Below, piece after piece: positions 28,001-35,196 of a stretch of DNA of 64,000 bases (positions are counted from its first letter, which is position 1; each line of letters opens with the position of its first letter). This DNA comes from Shewanella gelidii (lineage in GTDB: Bacteria; Pseudomonadota; Gammaproteobacteria; Enterobacterales; Shewanellaceae), in NCBI RefSeq assembly GCF_014647855.1, contig NZ_BMPZ01000001.1, positions 1 to 64,000 on the forward strand, given 5' to 3'. The notes beneath the pieces were generated by a model that searched no databases, was not told the DNA's origin, and saw only the letters and a program-made list of their open reading frames with translations. Position numbers and translations under genes: made by a program.

Positions 28001-28422
28001 TTGGCGATTGAAAAGCCCATTTTCACATGGCCCACAACAAAAGCAGACGCTTTAACATCAACATTAATGTCTAAAATACCATCATCAACTGCTGCGACAT
28101 TCGCATCCAAAGTCGCCAATCGAGTCAATAGAACCGGTTCGCCAGCACTCGCCAACAATTGGTTTTGTCCAAACACCTTGACGTATTTGACTTCCGTATT
28201 TGCGATTAACTCATCGGCAAGCTCTTGTAGGGTAGACAAATCTGTACTGATAATTGCATCTTTTGCAGCTGCCGAAAACAAAGCCCCAGTAGCTTGCGCT
28301 CTGGCAGCGATTTGCTCTTGGTTGGAACGCTTCAAATAATCAACACTGGTATACACCAGTAGCAATAGCAATACACCTTCAATAAGCGCAATACCCAAAA
28401 TGGTTTTTAGTCGAAACGACAC
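25000..28422 (-). CDS. Hybrid sensor histidine kinase (PAS-PAS-HisKA-HATPase-REC-REC-HPt)
   Basis: A 1140-residue inner-membrane phosphorelay kinase. Transmembrane helices near 8-26 and 155-175 flank a small periplasmic domain; HAMP (about 175-230), two PAS domains (about 232-350 and 360-480), HisKA with H507 (MSHEIRSPLNA), an ATPase with GIGIPEAD and GTGLGLAI, a degenerate receiver (about 745-865), a full receiver (LILMDMRMPQMDG) and a C-terminal HPt (AHTLKSSAGSFGA). GTG start, one base after the stop of the binding-protein gene. With the downstream LuxO-like regulator it forms a complete relay; the PhnD-like protein upstream may be its periplasmic ligand sensor, as LuxP is for LuxQ. Confidence 0.9.
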   Translation of the reverse strand: MSFRLKTILGIALIEGVLLLLLVYTSVDYLKRSNQEQIAARAQATGALFSAAAKDAIISTDLSTLQELADELIANTEVKYVKVFGQNQLLASAGEPVLLTRLATLDANVAAVDDGILDINVDVKASAFVVGHVKMGFSIAKLDEYVVQASTRIGSIAALEMILVALFSWLLGMYLTRNLSQLKRASQQILQGETLVQIPVVGKDEIAQTTAAFNDMSAQISTRTHDLESANTRLNTILSAAIDGYIIINTQGIITQVNPAVSRVFGYDSEELIGENVAIFLPAPDRHRHDGYIQHYLDTGAAGIIGKGREVTAQHKDGHLFQVDLSVSRMEIEEELMFLGLVKDLTDIKRQQDAAKRSEAILLATLDASQDALITIDISGRVLEFNDAAVGLFGYTREQAIGETLEDLIIPPEYHQAHAMGMEHYRRTGEGPVLNKQIEVTALTKDRTPVPVEMTIIPIQLGDDVLMTAFLRDITERKQIEDKLKLAKQQAEMGSKAKSRFLATMSHEIRSPLNAVLGSVDLLLDSELDQDQQIYARTANEAGSALLSTINDILDFSKIEAGQMVLTKQTFTPAKLVTQVLQVLAPKALEKGIHLASFINRNVPDYLVGDEQRLRQVIHNLVDNAIKFSESGCISVQMWIPDSHAEDIQLCCKVEDQGIGIPEADQQTLFNEFSQVHDENNTSYKGTGLGLAICAELIHMMGGEISLKSELGQGTCFEFDVRLQLDEKQPLKLLNVPSHCRVLLVHPDATLSALMKKQYSQHGVQLISVTQVEQVYKTTVVKGRFNLILVDDSCLFDLDNKQINLLSRDFLFSGGMICALVSSMSRDISQLMASIGLEQVVNKPISREMLLGLLNGQHAHQLTDQGAVSIEDESIDTRVTPAGVRLLLAEDSKANQLVAGALLSKAGYQVDFAKNGQEALEMALSHDYQLILMDMRMPQMDGLDSTRHIMQQKPSQLIVAMSANVLKQDVEQCFAAGMQDFISKPVKREELLETVAKWVQHQPTEPIEEQATAPESIHEQLWLDTDVVDELLAALSEESVQQMMSVFIIEAEERLGVLKQAQQRLQDESFDFDLIETQAHTLKSSAGSFGASALFEISKTLESAAREKQVTLLTESLIAIEKTGTETLRVYRQKFGGEHG

Positions 28423-28423
28423 G

Positions 28424-29521
28424 TTATTTAGCCTCCGTGCTTAAATCGGTTGTCGAGGCCTTATCCGCTGGCACTGTAAACAATTCATGGAGCTTTAATT
28501 CTCGAATCGGGTTCCAGTCCGCATCGGTCGCCAGAGTAAACCCGGCAAAGCCCAAGTTGCTCAGTAACGCCTTTCCTTTCTTATTTTTCGATACCTTCAC
28601 CAACGCACCCATCAATTTTTCGCGCTGTGCCGAAATCCGAGAGTGCGTAGCAATTGCGTGTGGCGTGTATTCAGGACTATGCCAAATAATGCGTAATTGT
28701 TGCTTTATCGCGGGGTCCATCTTATTGAAAGTTCTAACCACGCCACCACCAGCATCCATCACCCCTTTGGCAACGGCTAAATAGACCGAGTCGTGGGAAC
28801 CAACATAGTGAGAATCGTGTTGGACAGCCAACTGTTTTAAGCTCGCTTGAGGCACCATACTTGCTGCAAATGCTGCTGGTGCGGGAAAAGCTATCGACCG
28901 CTCCTGCAACTGCTCAATCCTCTGCATTGGAGCACTGTTTTTCACAACAATAATCCCCTGCAGAGACTTGTGTGCCTCCTTCGCGAGTGCCAGATATTCA
29001 GATGATTGGTGAAAAGTAACGTAGTGATAGGGGTTCATATAAGCAATATCGTATTCACCGTTGGCGAGCCGAGCTTCAAAAGTAGGGATATCTGGTGCGG
29101 TGGCAAACTGCAAAGGTAATCCAGAGTCTTGTGACAATTGCTGAATCAATGGCAACCAGACCTTCGCCAGCTTGCTTGCAGATTGCTGCGGTACAGCACC
29201 AAACTTAAGCGGTGTCACCATTTTCGGCGCGGTTAATCTCTGTTGCTGCGCGGCGTGTACCATTGGACTTTCAATACACAACGTCAGCAGCAAACAGCTG
29301 GCGAGCCCCCTAGCAAAAACGCGCTGATAGTCAGGTAAGCACCGCTGCCAGTGCTTGGCTGATATACATTGACATAAACAGAATCTAATAGGACGAAGGC
29401 GAATGCATAGGTTATTGAACAAAAAAGAAAACCAACTCTCTACTTCTGCCCGCAAAGCAATAGCTCTAGACACACAATGAAGCTCGACTAGTACTTTGAT
29501 GGTTCTTAAATTCAGGTTCAT
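28424..29521 (-). CDS. PhnD-like periplasmic binding protein
   Basis: Substrate-binding protein of the phosphate/phosphite/phosphonate (PhnD) type, about 270 residues from LKFGAVPQQSASKL onward; YDIAYMNPYHYVTF and MDAGGGVVRTFNKM are typical. There is no ABC permease or ATPase nearby; it heads a sensor kinase operon instead. The ATG at 29521 is 5 nt after AAGGAG and so looks real, but it leaves about 70 unusual residues before the signal-peptide-like hydrophobic stretch (LASCLLLTLCIESP, ending VHAA). Either the leader is atypical or a later start is used. It most likely presents a ligand to the hybrid kinase. Confidence 0.8.
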   Translation of the reverse strand: MNLNLRTIKVLVELHCVSRAIALRAEVESWFSFLFNNLCIRLRPIRFCLCQCISAKHWQRCLPDYQRVFARGLASCLLLTLCIESPMVHAAQQQRLTAPKMVTPLKFGAVPQQSASKLAKVWLPLIQQLSQDSGLPLQFATAPDIPTFEARLANGEYDIAYMNPYHYVTFHQSSEYLALAKEAHKSLQGIIVVKNSAPMQRIEQLQERSIAFPAPAAFAASMVPQASLKQLAVQHDSHYVGSHDSVYLAVAKGVMDAGGGVVRTFNKMDPAIKQQLRIIWHSPEYTPHAIATHSRISAQREKLMGALVKVSKNKKGKALLSNLGFAGFTLATDADWNPIRELKLHELFTVPADKASTTDLSTEAK

Positions 29522-29826
29522 TTGCACTCCTTGCGAATTTGTTAGGTTATTGATTCTGGCTGAGCTTTACAAAGCCTTGAACTCATGCGACGAGCGGAGA
29601 AGATATTTACCTTTCTGCCTCACACAAAACAAGAAACCAAAGTCACCAGATAAAAGCGCTGAATACTCAGTGAGCAAGTTTTACACCAACTTCCCCTTGA
29701 ACATTCCCCAACACTCAAACTCGATCAAATACCATACAAGCCATTAAAAAATTAGAGAAAAGGCTTCCAACGCCCAAATCAATCGTTCGTTTTTTAACTG
29801 ACTCACTCCTACTATGAATGAGTGAT

Positions 29827-29839
29827 TTGCATTTTGCAA
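29827..29839. promoter_or_regulatory. LuxO-type operator upstream of rsbU (site 1)
   Basis: TTGCATTTTGCAA fits the LuxO consensus TTGCA-W3-TGCAA exactly. It lies about 140 bp upstream of the sigma-54 promoter match at 29981, an ordinary enhancer distance. It is also about 300 bp upstream of the divergent binding-protein/kinase/regulator operon and could serve autoregulation. Confidence 0.75.
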
Positions 29840-29857
29840 AGATGCCCTATCAGTTCA

Positions 29858-29870
29858 GTGCATTTTGCAA
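29858..29870. promoter_or_regulatory. LuxO-type operator upstream of rsbU (site 2)
   Basis: GTGCATTTTGCAA differs from TTGCA-W3-TGCAA at the first base only. Its centre is 31 bp from site 1, three helical turns, so both dimers would lie on one DNA face. The rest of 29522-29980 holds no ORF I can support. Confidence 0.7.
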
Positions 29871-29980
29871 ATCACAATTCATCAAACACATTATCCGTCA
29901 CAAAAACACCCGACGCCAAACCACTCAAACCTCTGATTACATTGGACTATTTGTATGACTAATCAGCTGTTATTGCTGTA

Positions 29981-29996
29981 TGGCTCGAGTTTTGCT
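29981..29996 (+). promoter_or_regulatory. Sigma-54 promoter of rsbU-rsbW
   Basis: TGGCTCGAGTTTTGCT matches the -24/-12 consensus TGGCACR-N4-TTGCW with one mismatch and correct spacing. It lies inside an apparent N-terminal extension of the next reading frame, which therefore must start downstream (30037). Confidence 0.75.
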
Positions 29997-30036
29997 TTCC
30001 AACAGACATCCAGTAAACCTACCAAATGGAACTCAC

Positions 30037-31332
30037 ATGAATACCCTTCGGCCATATAGTGAGCGCTTAAAAAACCAAGTATTTAACACCTCTACTCAGC
30101 AAGAGGTGACGGCTGAAGTGGGCAGCTCTGATTCATTCGCAGCACCAAGGAAAGAGACTTGCCTCAGCGTACTTGTGGTGGAAGACACTCAAAGTGAACG
30201 CCTATTCATTGCACAATTAATTGAGAGCTATGGTTTCAAAGTGACAACTTGCGATGATGGGGAACAAGCCCTTGAACTATGGGCTAATCATCAATTTGAC
30301 ATTGTGGTCAGCGACTGGCGTATGCCAACGTTAACAGGCTTACAACTTTGCCAACATTTAAAACAATCAACGACGCCACCCTATTTCATTTTGCTTACTG
30401 CCAACAATCAATCCACCCACTTAGTTGAGGGCATTGTTGCTGGTGCAGATGACTTTATCACCAAACCATTTGCACCCAGTGAGCTTAAAGTTAGATTGCT
30501 CGCCGCAAGTCGCATTTTGCAAATGCAGCTTACGCTCAAAAAACAAAATCAACAGCTCAATCAAGTTTTAGCGCATGAGAAATACTTACATCAACAGCGG
30601 CAAACCGATCTACAAAGTGCCGCACAATTACAACAGTCTTTACTACCCAAACCACAAGTTGATTTAAAACAATGGCAATTTAACACCAGCTTTAAGCCTG
30701 CACTTGAGCTTGCTGGAGACCTATTTCAAATTGTTGAAATTGATAACGAAAATATCGGGTTTTATCTACTTGATGTCGCCGGACATGGTGCGGCCTCGGC
30801 AATGCACGCCTTTACATTAGCGCAGCAGCTCAACCATTCGTTAGCGGATTGGCAAGGTTTAGATCCTGCATTACTAATGAACAAACTGAATTTTAACTAT
30901 CAAGACCCTGAACAAGCCGGACGATTCACGACCGGAATGATAGCAATCATTAACACGACAACGCAGGTTTTAACGATATGCAACGCAGGGCATCCGGCCC
31001 CCCTCATCTTCGATATCGCATGGAAAGTTGCAGAAATGCCAACAGAACTTCCCCTTGGGATCCATCGAAGCCACAAATACAAAAACCATATCATTCCCCT
31101 TCACGATATCGCCCAGCTACTCCTGTACTCCGATGGCGCATATGAATGCCACCATCCTTGCTATGGCGAGTTTGGGCAACAAAGACTGCAATCATTGTGT
31201 CAAAACGCCCATTCTTTGCAGCCGCAAAAGCTGATTTACCACATAAATCATTCACTCGAACTTTGGCAGCAACATCAACCCCAAGATGACACTTCACTCA
31301 TGTTGATATCTGCCCCTAAGGAGACAGTATGA
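30037..31332 (+). CDS. Response regulator with PP2C phosphatase domain (RsbU-like)
   Basis: A 431-residue protein with receiver domain (about 44-160, phospho-acceptor D93 in SDWRMPTLTG) and a C-terminal SpoIIE/RsbU-type PP2C phosphatase (about 205-425; AGDLFQ, DVAGHGAASAM, TGMIAI, NAGHPAP and SDGAYE). Such proteins dephosphorylate a STAS anti-anti-sigma factor. The ATG at 30037 follows GGAACTCAC; the longer frame from 29980 would overlap the sigma-54 promoter. It overlaps the next gene by 4 bp (ATGA). With the RsbW-like protein and the STAS protein at 36318 it reconstitutes the activities of Vibrio SypE/SypA. Confidence 0.88.
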   Translation: MNTLRPYSERLKNQVFNTSTQQEVTAEVGSSDSFAAPRKETCLSVLVVEDTQSERLFIAQLIESYGFKVTTCDDGEQALELWANHQFDIVVSDWRMPTLTGLQLCQHLKQSTTPPYFILLTANNQSTHLVEGIVAGADDFITKPFAPSELKVRLLAASRILQMQLTLKKQNQQLNQVLAHEKYLHQQRQTDLQSAAQLQQSLLPKPQVDLKQWQFNTSFKPALELAGDLFQIVEIDNENIGFYLLDVAGHGAASAMHAFTLAQQLNHSLADWQGLDPALLMNKLNFNYQDPEQAGRFTTGMIAIINTTTQVLTICNAGHPAPLIFDIAWKVAEMPTELPLGIHRSHKYKNHIIPLHDIAQLLLYSDGAYECHHPCYGEFGQQRLQSLCQNAHSLQPQKLIYHINHSLELWQQHQPQDDTSLMLISAPKETV

Positions 31333-31721
31333 ATCACCTACAAATTAACTTAACTCGTAGCATTTTGAAGAATGTAGATTTTTGTAATGAAGTAGAACAA
31401 TTTCTCACGTTGCAAAACATTCCCAACCCGCAGCGATTCAAGGTTGTGACTTGCATTCTCGAGGCTGTGGGAAATTTACTGCAACATGCAAGCACAGGGG
31501 TAGACTCTGCAATTTTGATGATTCACTGCCAACCCGATCGGGTGGTAGTTGATTTGCTTGATAGCACCACCTTAAACTCGGTACCGCAGGCACCATCGCA
31601 ACTTCAAATTGACAAAGAGTCAGGGCGAGGGCTTTGGATTCTTGAGCACTGGATGGATCAAGTTCGATTTCAACCTACAGCTGCTGGCACTCATTTGCGG
31701 CTCAGCTCTTTGCGAGCTTAA
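31329..31721 (+). CDS. RsbW-like anti-sigma serine kinase
   Basis: A 130-residue GHKL ATPase of the HATPase_c_2 family used by anti-sigma/switch kinases. The N-box is EAVGNLLQHA (about 46-55), the G1-like segment VVDLLDS, and the G2-like motif SGRGLWILEHWMD. It starts within the stop of the upstream phosphatase gene (ATGA overlap). The expected target is the STAS protein 4.6 kb downstream; no sigma factor gene is visible. Confidence 0.85.
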   Translation: MNHLQINLTRSILKNVDFCNEVEQFLTLQNIPNPQRFKVVTCILEAVGNLLQHASTGVDSAILMIHCQPDRVVVDLLDSTTLNSVPQAPSQLQIDKESGRGLWILEHWMDQVRFQPTAAGTHLRLSSLRA

Positions 31722-32073
31722 TCGGATTTCAACGATGAAGTCTGTGTATATATATTGTGCGTTCTTCTCAATGAAGTGCAAAGGTGTTGTGGCGCCAAAT
31801 CTATGCCCAATATGCTCGTAGATAGAACCATGTACCAGAGCTGTTGAGATTGATGAATTTACGTGCATCCATCAGCAAACAAGGCCGCAGCGTAACCGTA
31901 TACGAACCAACGTTTCTATCTTGAAGCTAAACCTGTAGAGATAGCGATGCACTACATAGCCATCATCGATTCCCCGAAGTGCGAGTGTTTTGCCACAGTT
32001 TTGATGCCCGTTAGTTGTCATTGATGAGAGATCTGAATGATAAAGGCATCACCCAGTGCCGTCTAAATATGCG
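31722..32073. other. Intergenic stretch without a recognisable gene
   Basis: Between rsbW and the first attC-like element I see no ORF with family similarity, no terminator with a T-run and no known repeat. It probably contains the left boundary of the cassette cluster. Confidence 0.4.
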
Positions 32074-32122
32074 GAGTGACATGTGCCATACTTGAGCGAA
32101 GCGAAACCGGCACACGTTATGG
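32074..32122 (-). repeat. Short attC-like element after the GFA cassette
   Basis: On the minus strand, ATAACGTGTGCC and GGCACATGTCAC form a 9-bp stem with one G-T pair around a 21-nt loop, with GTTATGG at the outer end on the plus strand. It lies 12 bp after the GFA stop, where a cassette attC belongs. The inner core box is degenerate. Confidence 0.45.
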
Positions 32123-32133
32123 AGTTTGGTAAA

Positions 32134-32475
32134 TCAGTACAGTACACCCTTGATGTGTCTAAGCGCCAAACCTTGAAGCTGTTCTGAAGTTGCCATGCGC
32201 ATATTCACCGCAGTCCTATCAACTGAACACTTTGCAGTTGAGATATAATGAGTAATACAGCCACAGGAATTACAATGATGAAATTCAACTTCCTTATCTC
32301 CCCAAATGTAGGGTTTCGTACCTTTATCTCCCACCTGAATATCAACTTCACTAGGTGAAAAGTAAGCCCAGTAAGCGGCATATCTACGACAAATAGAGCA
32401 GTTACATTCGGCAATTTCTATTGGGTATCTGGCCATTATTAATTTTACATTCCCACAATGACAGCTCACTTCCAT
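32134..32475 (-). CDS. GFA-domain (glutathione-dependent formaldehyde-activating-like) protein
   Basis: A 113-residue zinc-binding protein of the GFA/CENP-V fold. CHCGNVK at residues 5-11, CNCSICRR (about 29-36), and the paired CNSCGC (about 73-78) are the metal sites. The ATG at 32475 lies after AGAAGGAACC; the frame runs on upstream without similarity. Family members are often carried on integron cassettes. The function in the cell is not established. Confidence 0.85.
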   Translation of the reverse strand: MEVSCHCGNVKLIMARYPIEIAECNCSICRRYAAYWAYFSPSEVDIQVGDKGTKPYIWGDKEVEFHHCNSCGCITHYISTAKCSVDRTAVNMRMATSEQLQGLALRHIKGVLY

Positions 32476-32506
32476 TGTCTCTGGTTCCTTCTTTTTTCCT
32501 AACACC

Positions 32507-33190
32507 TCAATCAGTCGACACGTTAGCGGTCGGCTGAATTGGCTTACTAGCATGACTCTGGCGTAACATGGATAAACCAAGCCAGACAAACCAAAGAATC
32601 TGAGTGATACCAAAAATTTCGGTGAGTACCTCCTCGGGGTATATTGTTGCAATCCCAAAAACGCCAACAATTAGGCCAAGGTAATTCAGTCCTTGCGAGA
32701 ATTCCTTGGCTTTTAAAGCCGCTATACTAACCAACAGCACCCAAAGTCCACCAACCAGCTCATTTCCTCCCCCAAGGCTTTCGACTAGCACTGAAATCAT
32801 TCTCCACATATCAAAAGCTTTCTCGGTGGATAGATCCATCAGGCTAATTGCATGTGAAAGCCCAATATTTGCCAACATACCACTGGCAATGACCAGAACA
32901 ACCCAAACAACGCCGAAAACAGAACCCACTTTAACAATTGGGTCATTGGTTGGTTTTAGTTTCTCATGTAAGCCAATAACAAGAACCGCTAGAAAGATTC
33001 CAAACACGGCATACATCAGAAAATAAATCATTGAAAATGCCAACTGATTTTCTGCTAAATATGCCATTTTTTCTAATGCGGTACCTTCGGAGGGATATGC
33101 CCAAAAAGCGCCAAAATACACAAAGGCAACAATGTAAATCAATGCTTCAAAAATAGCTGAAATACCTGCAGCTTTTTGTAGGTTATTCAT
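32507..33190 (-). CDS. Multi-pass membrane protein (DUF4386-like), cassette gene
   Basis: A 227-residue protein with about six transmembrane helices (approximately 9-29, 50-70, 88-110, 145-160, 170-185 and 190-210) and no catalytic motif I can name; it loosely resembles DUF4386 proteins. The ATG at 33190 follows AGGGTGG. The C-terminal tail PIQPTANVSTD reads through a short CTAAC/GTTAG element and may be encoded by a decayed attC. The next gene starts 31 bp downstream in the same direction. Confidence 0.65.
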   Translation of the reverse strand: MNNLQKAAGISAIFEALIYIVAFVYFGAFWAYPSEGTALEKMAYLAENQLAFSMIYFLMYAVFGIFLAVLVIGLHEKLKPTNDPIVKVGSVFGVVWVVLVIASGMLANIGLSHAISLMDLSTEKAFDMWRMISVLVESLGGGNELVGGLWVLLVSIAALKAKEFSQGLNYLGLIVGVFGIATIYPEEVLTEIFGITQILWFVWLGLSMLRQSHASKPIQPTANVSTD

Positions 33191-33214
33191 TAAAACCACC
33201 CTGCTTTATTCACA

Positions 33215-33311
33215 ATGCTAACGCCTCGTGTGGAGGCTACAAAATAGCCAGATAAAATTTCGACAAAGCAAAAAAAACAACTATTTGTGCTGCTTTCATG
33301 ACGTGTTATGT
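33215..33311 (-). repeat. attC site (integron cassette recombination site)
   Basis: A 97-nt element bounded by TGCTAAC (33216-33222) and GTTATGT (33305-33311), i.e. inverse and core boxes with imperfect inner complementarity. It follows the hydrolase/microprotein cassette and precedes the membrane-protein gene. The stop codon of the 31-residue ORF lies in its outer box, as is common in cassettes. Confidence 0.65.
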
Positions 33312-33401
33312 GCGTTGATTGGCATACAAAAACCAGAAACCAATGACCATTGCCAGCTCAACAACTACCCACATCCACTGTCTTGGTGCTGAGCCATCCA
33401 T
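33306..33401 (-). CDS. Possible 31-residue membrane microprotein in cassette
   Basis: ATG at 33401 opens a 31-codon frame (MDGSAPRQWMWVVVELAMV, then one hydrophobic helix ending YANQRT) whose TAA sits in the attC box. It would be a single-pass membrane peptide. No good ribosome binding site is visible, but the stop-in-attC placement is what real cassette genes show. Confidence 0.35.
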   Translation of the reverse strand: MDGSAPRQWMWVVVELAMVIGFWFLYANQRT

Positions 33402-33404
33402 AAC

Positions 33405-33439
33405 AATAAGGATAGGCCGCGCGTAGCCGCGTCCTTATT
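33405..33439. terminator. Hairpin at the 3' end of the hydrolase gene
   Basis: AATAAGGA (33405-33412) pairs with TCCTTATT (33432-33439), with GGC/GCC pairing inside. It overlaps the hydrolase stop codon. The stem itself ends in an A/T-rich segment on both strands, so it may stop or stabilise transcripts in either direction. Confidence 0.45.
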
Positions 33440-34415
33440 TGTGATACGTTTTTTCAATCCACTGTACAATTAGTGAGACCGCTTTTTCATTGGATGTTAT
33501 ATCTAGATGCTTTACATTTTCTAGAATATAAAGCTCGGTATGAGGCGCATAACTGTTCATTACATCTTTGTATGCTTGGGCATAAAACGCTTCGTCTTCT
33601 TTGCCGACTAAAAGAAGAATAGGATTTTTATTTGCCGATAAATCAGCTGCGTATGATACGGGCGCAAATGATTCGTTTAGCCGATAGCTATAGCTGTCGA
33701 CTTGCAGGTGGTCCATGACACCTGCTGGACGATTAAAAAATAAAACCGGCGTGTTGTTAAAGTAGGTGATACCTACATTGTTAAGCATAGCCAGACCAAT
33801 ATAACGTGGCACGACCACTTGAACCCATCCTCCAGAGTTGGGGCGGACAGTGGGTGCTTGATAGCCCAAATAGGGGGCTAGCAGAATGGCGCCATTAAAT
33901 TGAGCTAAAGAATTCCCCCCATGCTTGACCACAAGTCCCCCACCAGATGAATGACCGCCTAATAAGAATACATTGTCGGGTTTTGATGACTTAAGATGGA
34001 GAAGAAGGTCCTCCAGATCATGCTCAAATTGACCTAGATAATGAACATCTCCAGGTTGTTGGCCCATAGAACGACCATGCCCCCGAAGGTCTGGTATGAC
34101 GACAGATATATCAAGCAGTGAATTTAGCTTGTGAGCTAAAGGGATTAAATACCGACCTTCAGACCCTGAACCGTGTAATAGGACAATACTGATATCCGAG
34201 TGACCTTGAATATATCTATAAAATAATTCCGTTTTATCGCGAGATAAATAGCCCGTTTCTTCGATGTTATCAGCTAGAAATGCCTCAGTTTCAATGACAT
34301 CAAAATCCAAGCCTTTTTCTGGAGAGGTACGTTCAAAGGGAAAATGTACGAGGGTAATCGCCACGATTAAATAGATTATAGGTGTAGTGATAATCGCGAT
34401 AAATATTTTACGCAT
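33435..34415 (-). CDS. Alpha/beta hydrolase, membrane-anchored, cassette gene
   Basis: A 326-residue serine hydrolase with an N-terminal membrane anchor (about 4-24). The oxyanion region HGSGSEG, the lid-proximal DLRGHGRS, the nucleophile elbow GGHSSGGG, the acid in GKEDEAFY and the catalytic histidine in VKHLDI give a complete triad. It resembles monoacylglycerol lipase/lysophospholipase-type hydrolases, but the substrate is unknown. ATG preceded by AAGGAAGTGCA. It is bounded by attC sites on both sides. Confidence 0.8.
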   Translation of the reverse strand: MRKIFIAIITTPIIYLIVAITLVHFPFERTSPEKGLDFDVIETEAFLADNIEETGYLSRDKTELFYRYIQGHSDISIVLLHGSGSEGRYLIPLAHKLNSLLDISVVIPDLRGHGRSMGQQPGDVHYLGQFEHDLEDLLLHLKSSKPDNVFLLGGHSSGGGLVVKHGGNSLAQFNGAILLAPYLGYQAPTVRPNSGGWVQVVVPRYIGLAMLNNVGITYFNNTPVLFFNRPAGVMDHLQVDSYSYRLNESFAPVSYAADLSANKNPILLLVGKEDEAFYAQAYKDVMNSYAPHTELYILENVKHLDITSNEKAVSLIVQWIEKTYHK

Positions 34416-34430
34416 TGCACTTCCTTTTCG

Positions 34431-34557
34431 TATAGCACCGCATTAAGTAGTGAGCAACGCTGCCACTAAACCTAACCCATGGCACCTCATACACAAAACT
34501 CGACTTGAACTGAAAATGCCGAGCGTTGGGAATCTGTCTTAAACGCTTTGTTATAAC
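34431..34557 (-). repeat. attC site (VCR-like)
   Basis: A 127-nt element. Read on the minus strand it starts TTATAACAAAGCGTTTAAG, contains CCCAACGC near one end and GCGTTGCTCAC near the other, and folds by AACGC/GCGTT and GCGTTTAAG/CTTAATGC pairing. The layout follows the Vibrio cholerae repeat. The HEPN-like gene's stop lies in its outer box. Confidence 0.75.
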
Positions 34558-35057
34558 TTAGCTCGCAAGACATCATGATGTTCTTCAATAATACCAACTA
34601 GCGAATCGAGCCTATCACTGGTTTCATAGTCATCTGGATAGATCCAGTTTAAAAACGGTAGTGTATCAGCACCACCAATAATAGCCTCCAGTGCAACTTG
34701 GTTTTCAATATTCGTTAATGGTCTTTTTAATGACTTAGAATGTATGTGCCCAATATAGTCATTTCGAAATTTGATAATACCTTTTTTCTTGATGCTTTCT
34801 TGGTACGAGTTTCGAATAGTCGTTAGCTCTGGAGTTTCCTCGTTGAGCAACTTACTGTATTTGCGGCAAAACTCTACAAATTTTGATGTATTTATAAATA
34901 TTGAAGTGAAGCAAATTCTGAAAACATGCTTATGACTAACTTCAGTTTCCTCAATGATAGACTTACGCCTACTTTCTTTGATCAAAAGCACTGCGCCTTC
35001 AAGGTCTCCAGCTAACCCATCTAGAATTAACACTGCTTTTTCTAATTCAGACTTCAT
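34551..35057 (-). CDS. HEPN-like protein, cassette gene
   Basis: A 168-residue all-helical protein. Residues 98-104 read RNDYIGH, i.e. an R-x5-H motif with Asn after Arg as in HEPN ribonuclease/toxin families (AbiU2-type proteins have a similar helix). The rest shows no recognised motif and no membrane segment. It is bounded by attC sites, and cassette arrays often carry toxin or phage-defence genes, so an RNase function is plausible but inferred from one motif. No antitoxin frame is visible beside it. Confidence 0.6.
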   Translation of the reverse strand: MKSELEKAVLILDGLAGDLEGAVLLIKESRRKSIIEETEVSHKHVFRICFTSIFINTSKFVEFCRKYSKLLNEETPELTTIRNSYQESIKKKGIIKFRNDYIGHIHSKSLKRPLTNIENQVALEAIIGGADTLPFLNWIYPDDYETSDRLDSLVGIIEEHHDVLRAKL

Positions 35058-35068
35058 ATTACTCCTGA

Positions 35069-35196
35069 GTTATGACACCCTGCTAAGGGGTGAGCAACGC
35101 AATACCGAAGCCGCCGCACACCACGTTAATCACTATAATTAACGCATAGTAAAAATGCCACGCGTTGCGAATCCCTCTTGAGCAGTTTGTTATGCG
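35069..35196 (-). repeat. attC site (VCR-like), the clearest of the set
   Basis: A 128-nt element. On the minus strand it runs GCATAACAAACTGCTCAAG, GGGATTCGCAACGCG ... TGCGTTGCTCACCCCTTAG, CAGGGTGTCATAAC. Arms pair as CTGCT/AGCAG, AGAGGG/CCCCTT and GCAACGC/GCGTTGC. This order and spelling closely follow the Vibrio cholerae repeat. Both flanking cassette genes start or stop at its edges. Confidence 0.85.

Noticed and set aside
29980..30036. N-terminal extension of the RsbU-like protein
   Set aside because: The first codons coincide with the sigma-54 promoter; the transcript would start after them.
31620..31868. 82-codon minus-strand frame at the rsbW end
   Set aside because: Mostly antisense to rsbW, with no similarity or start signal.
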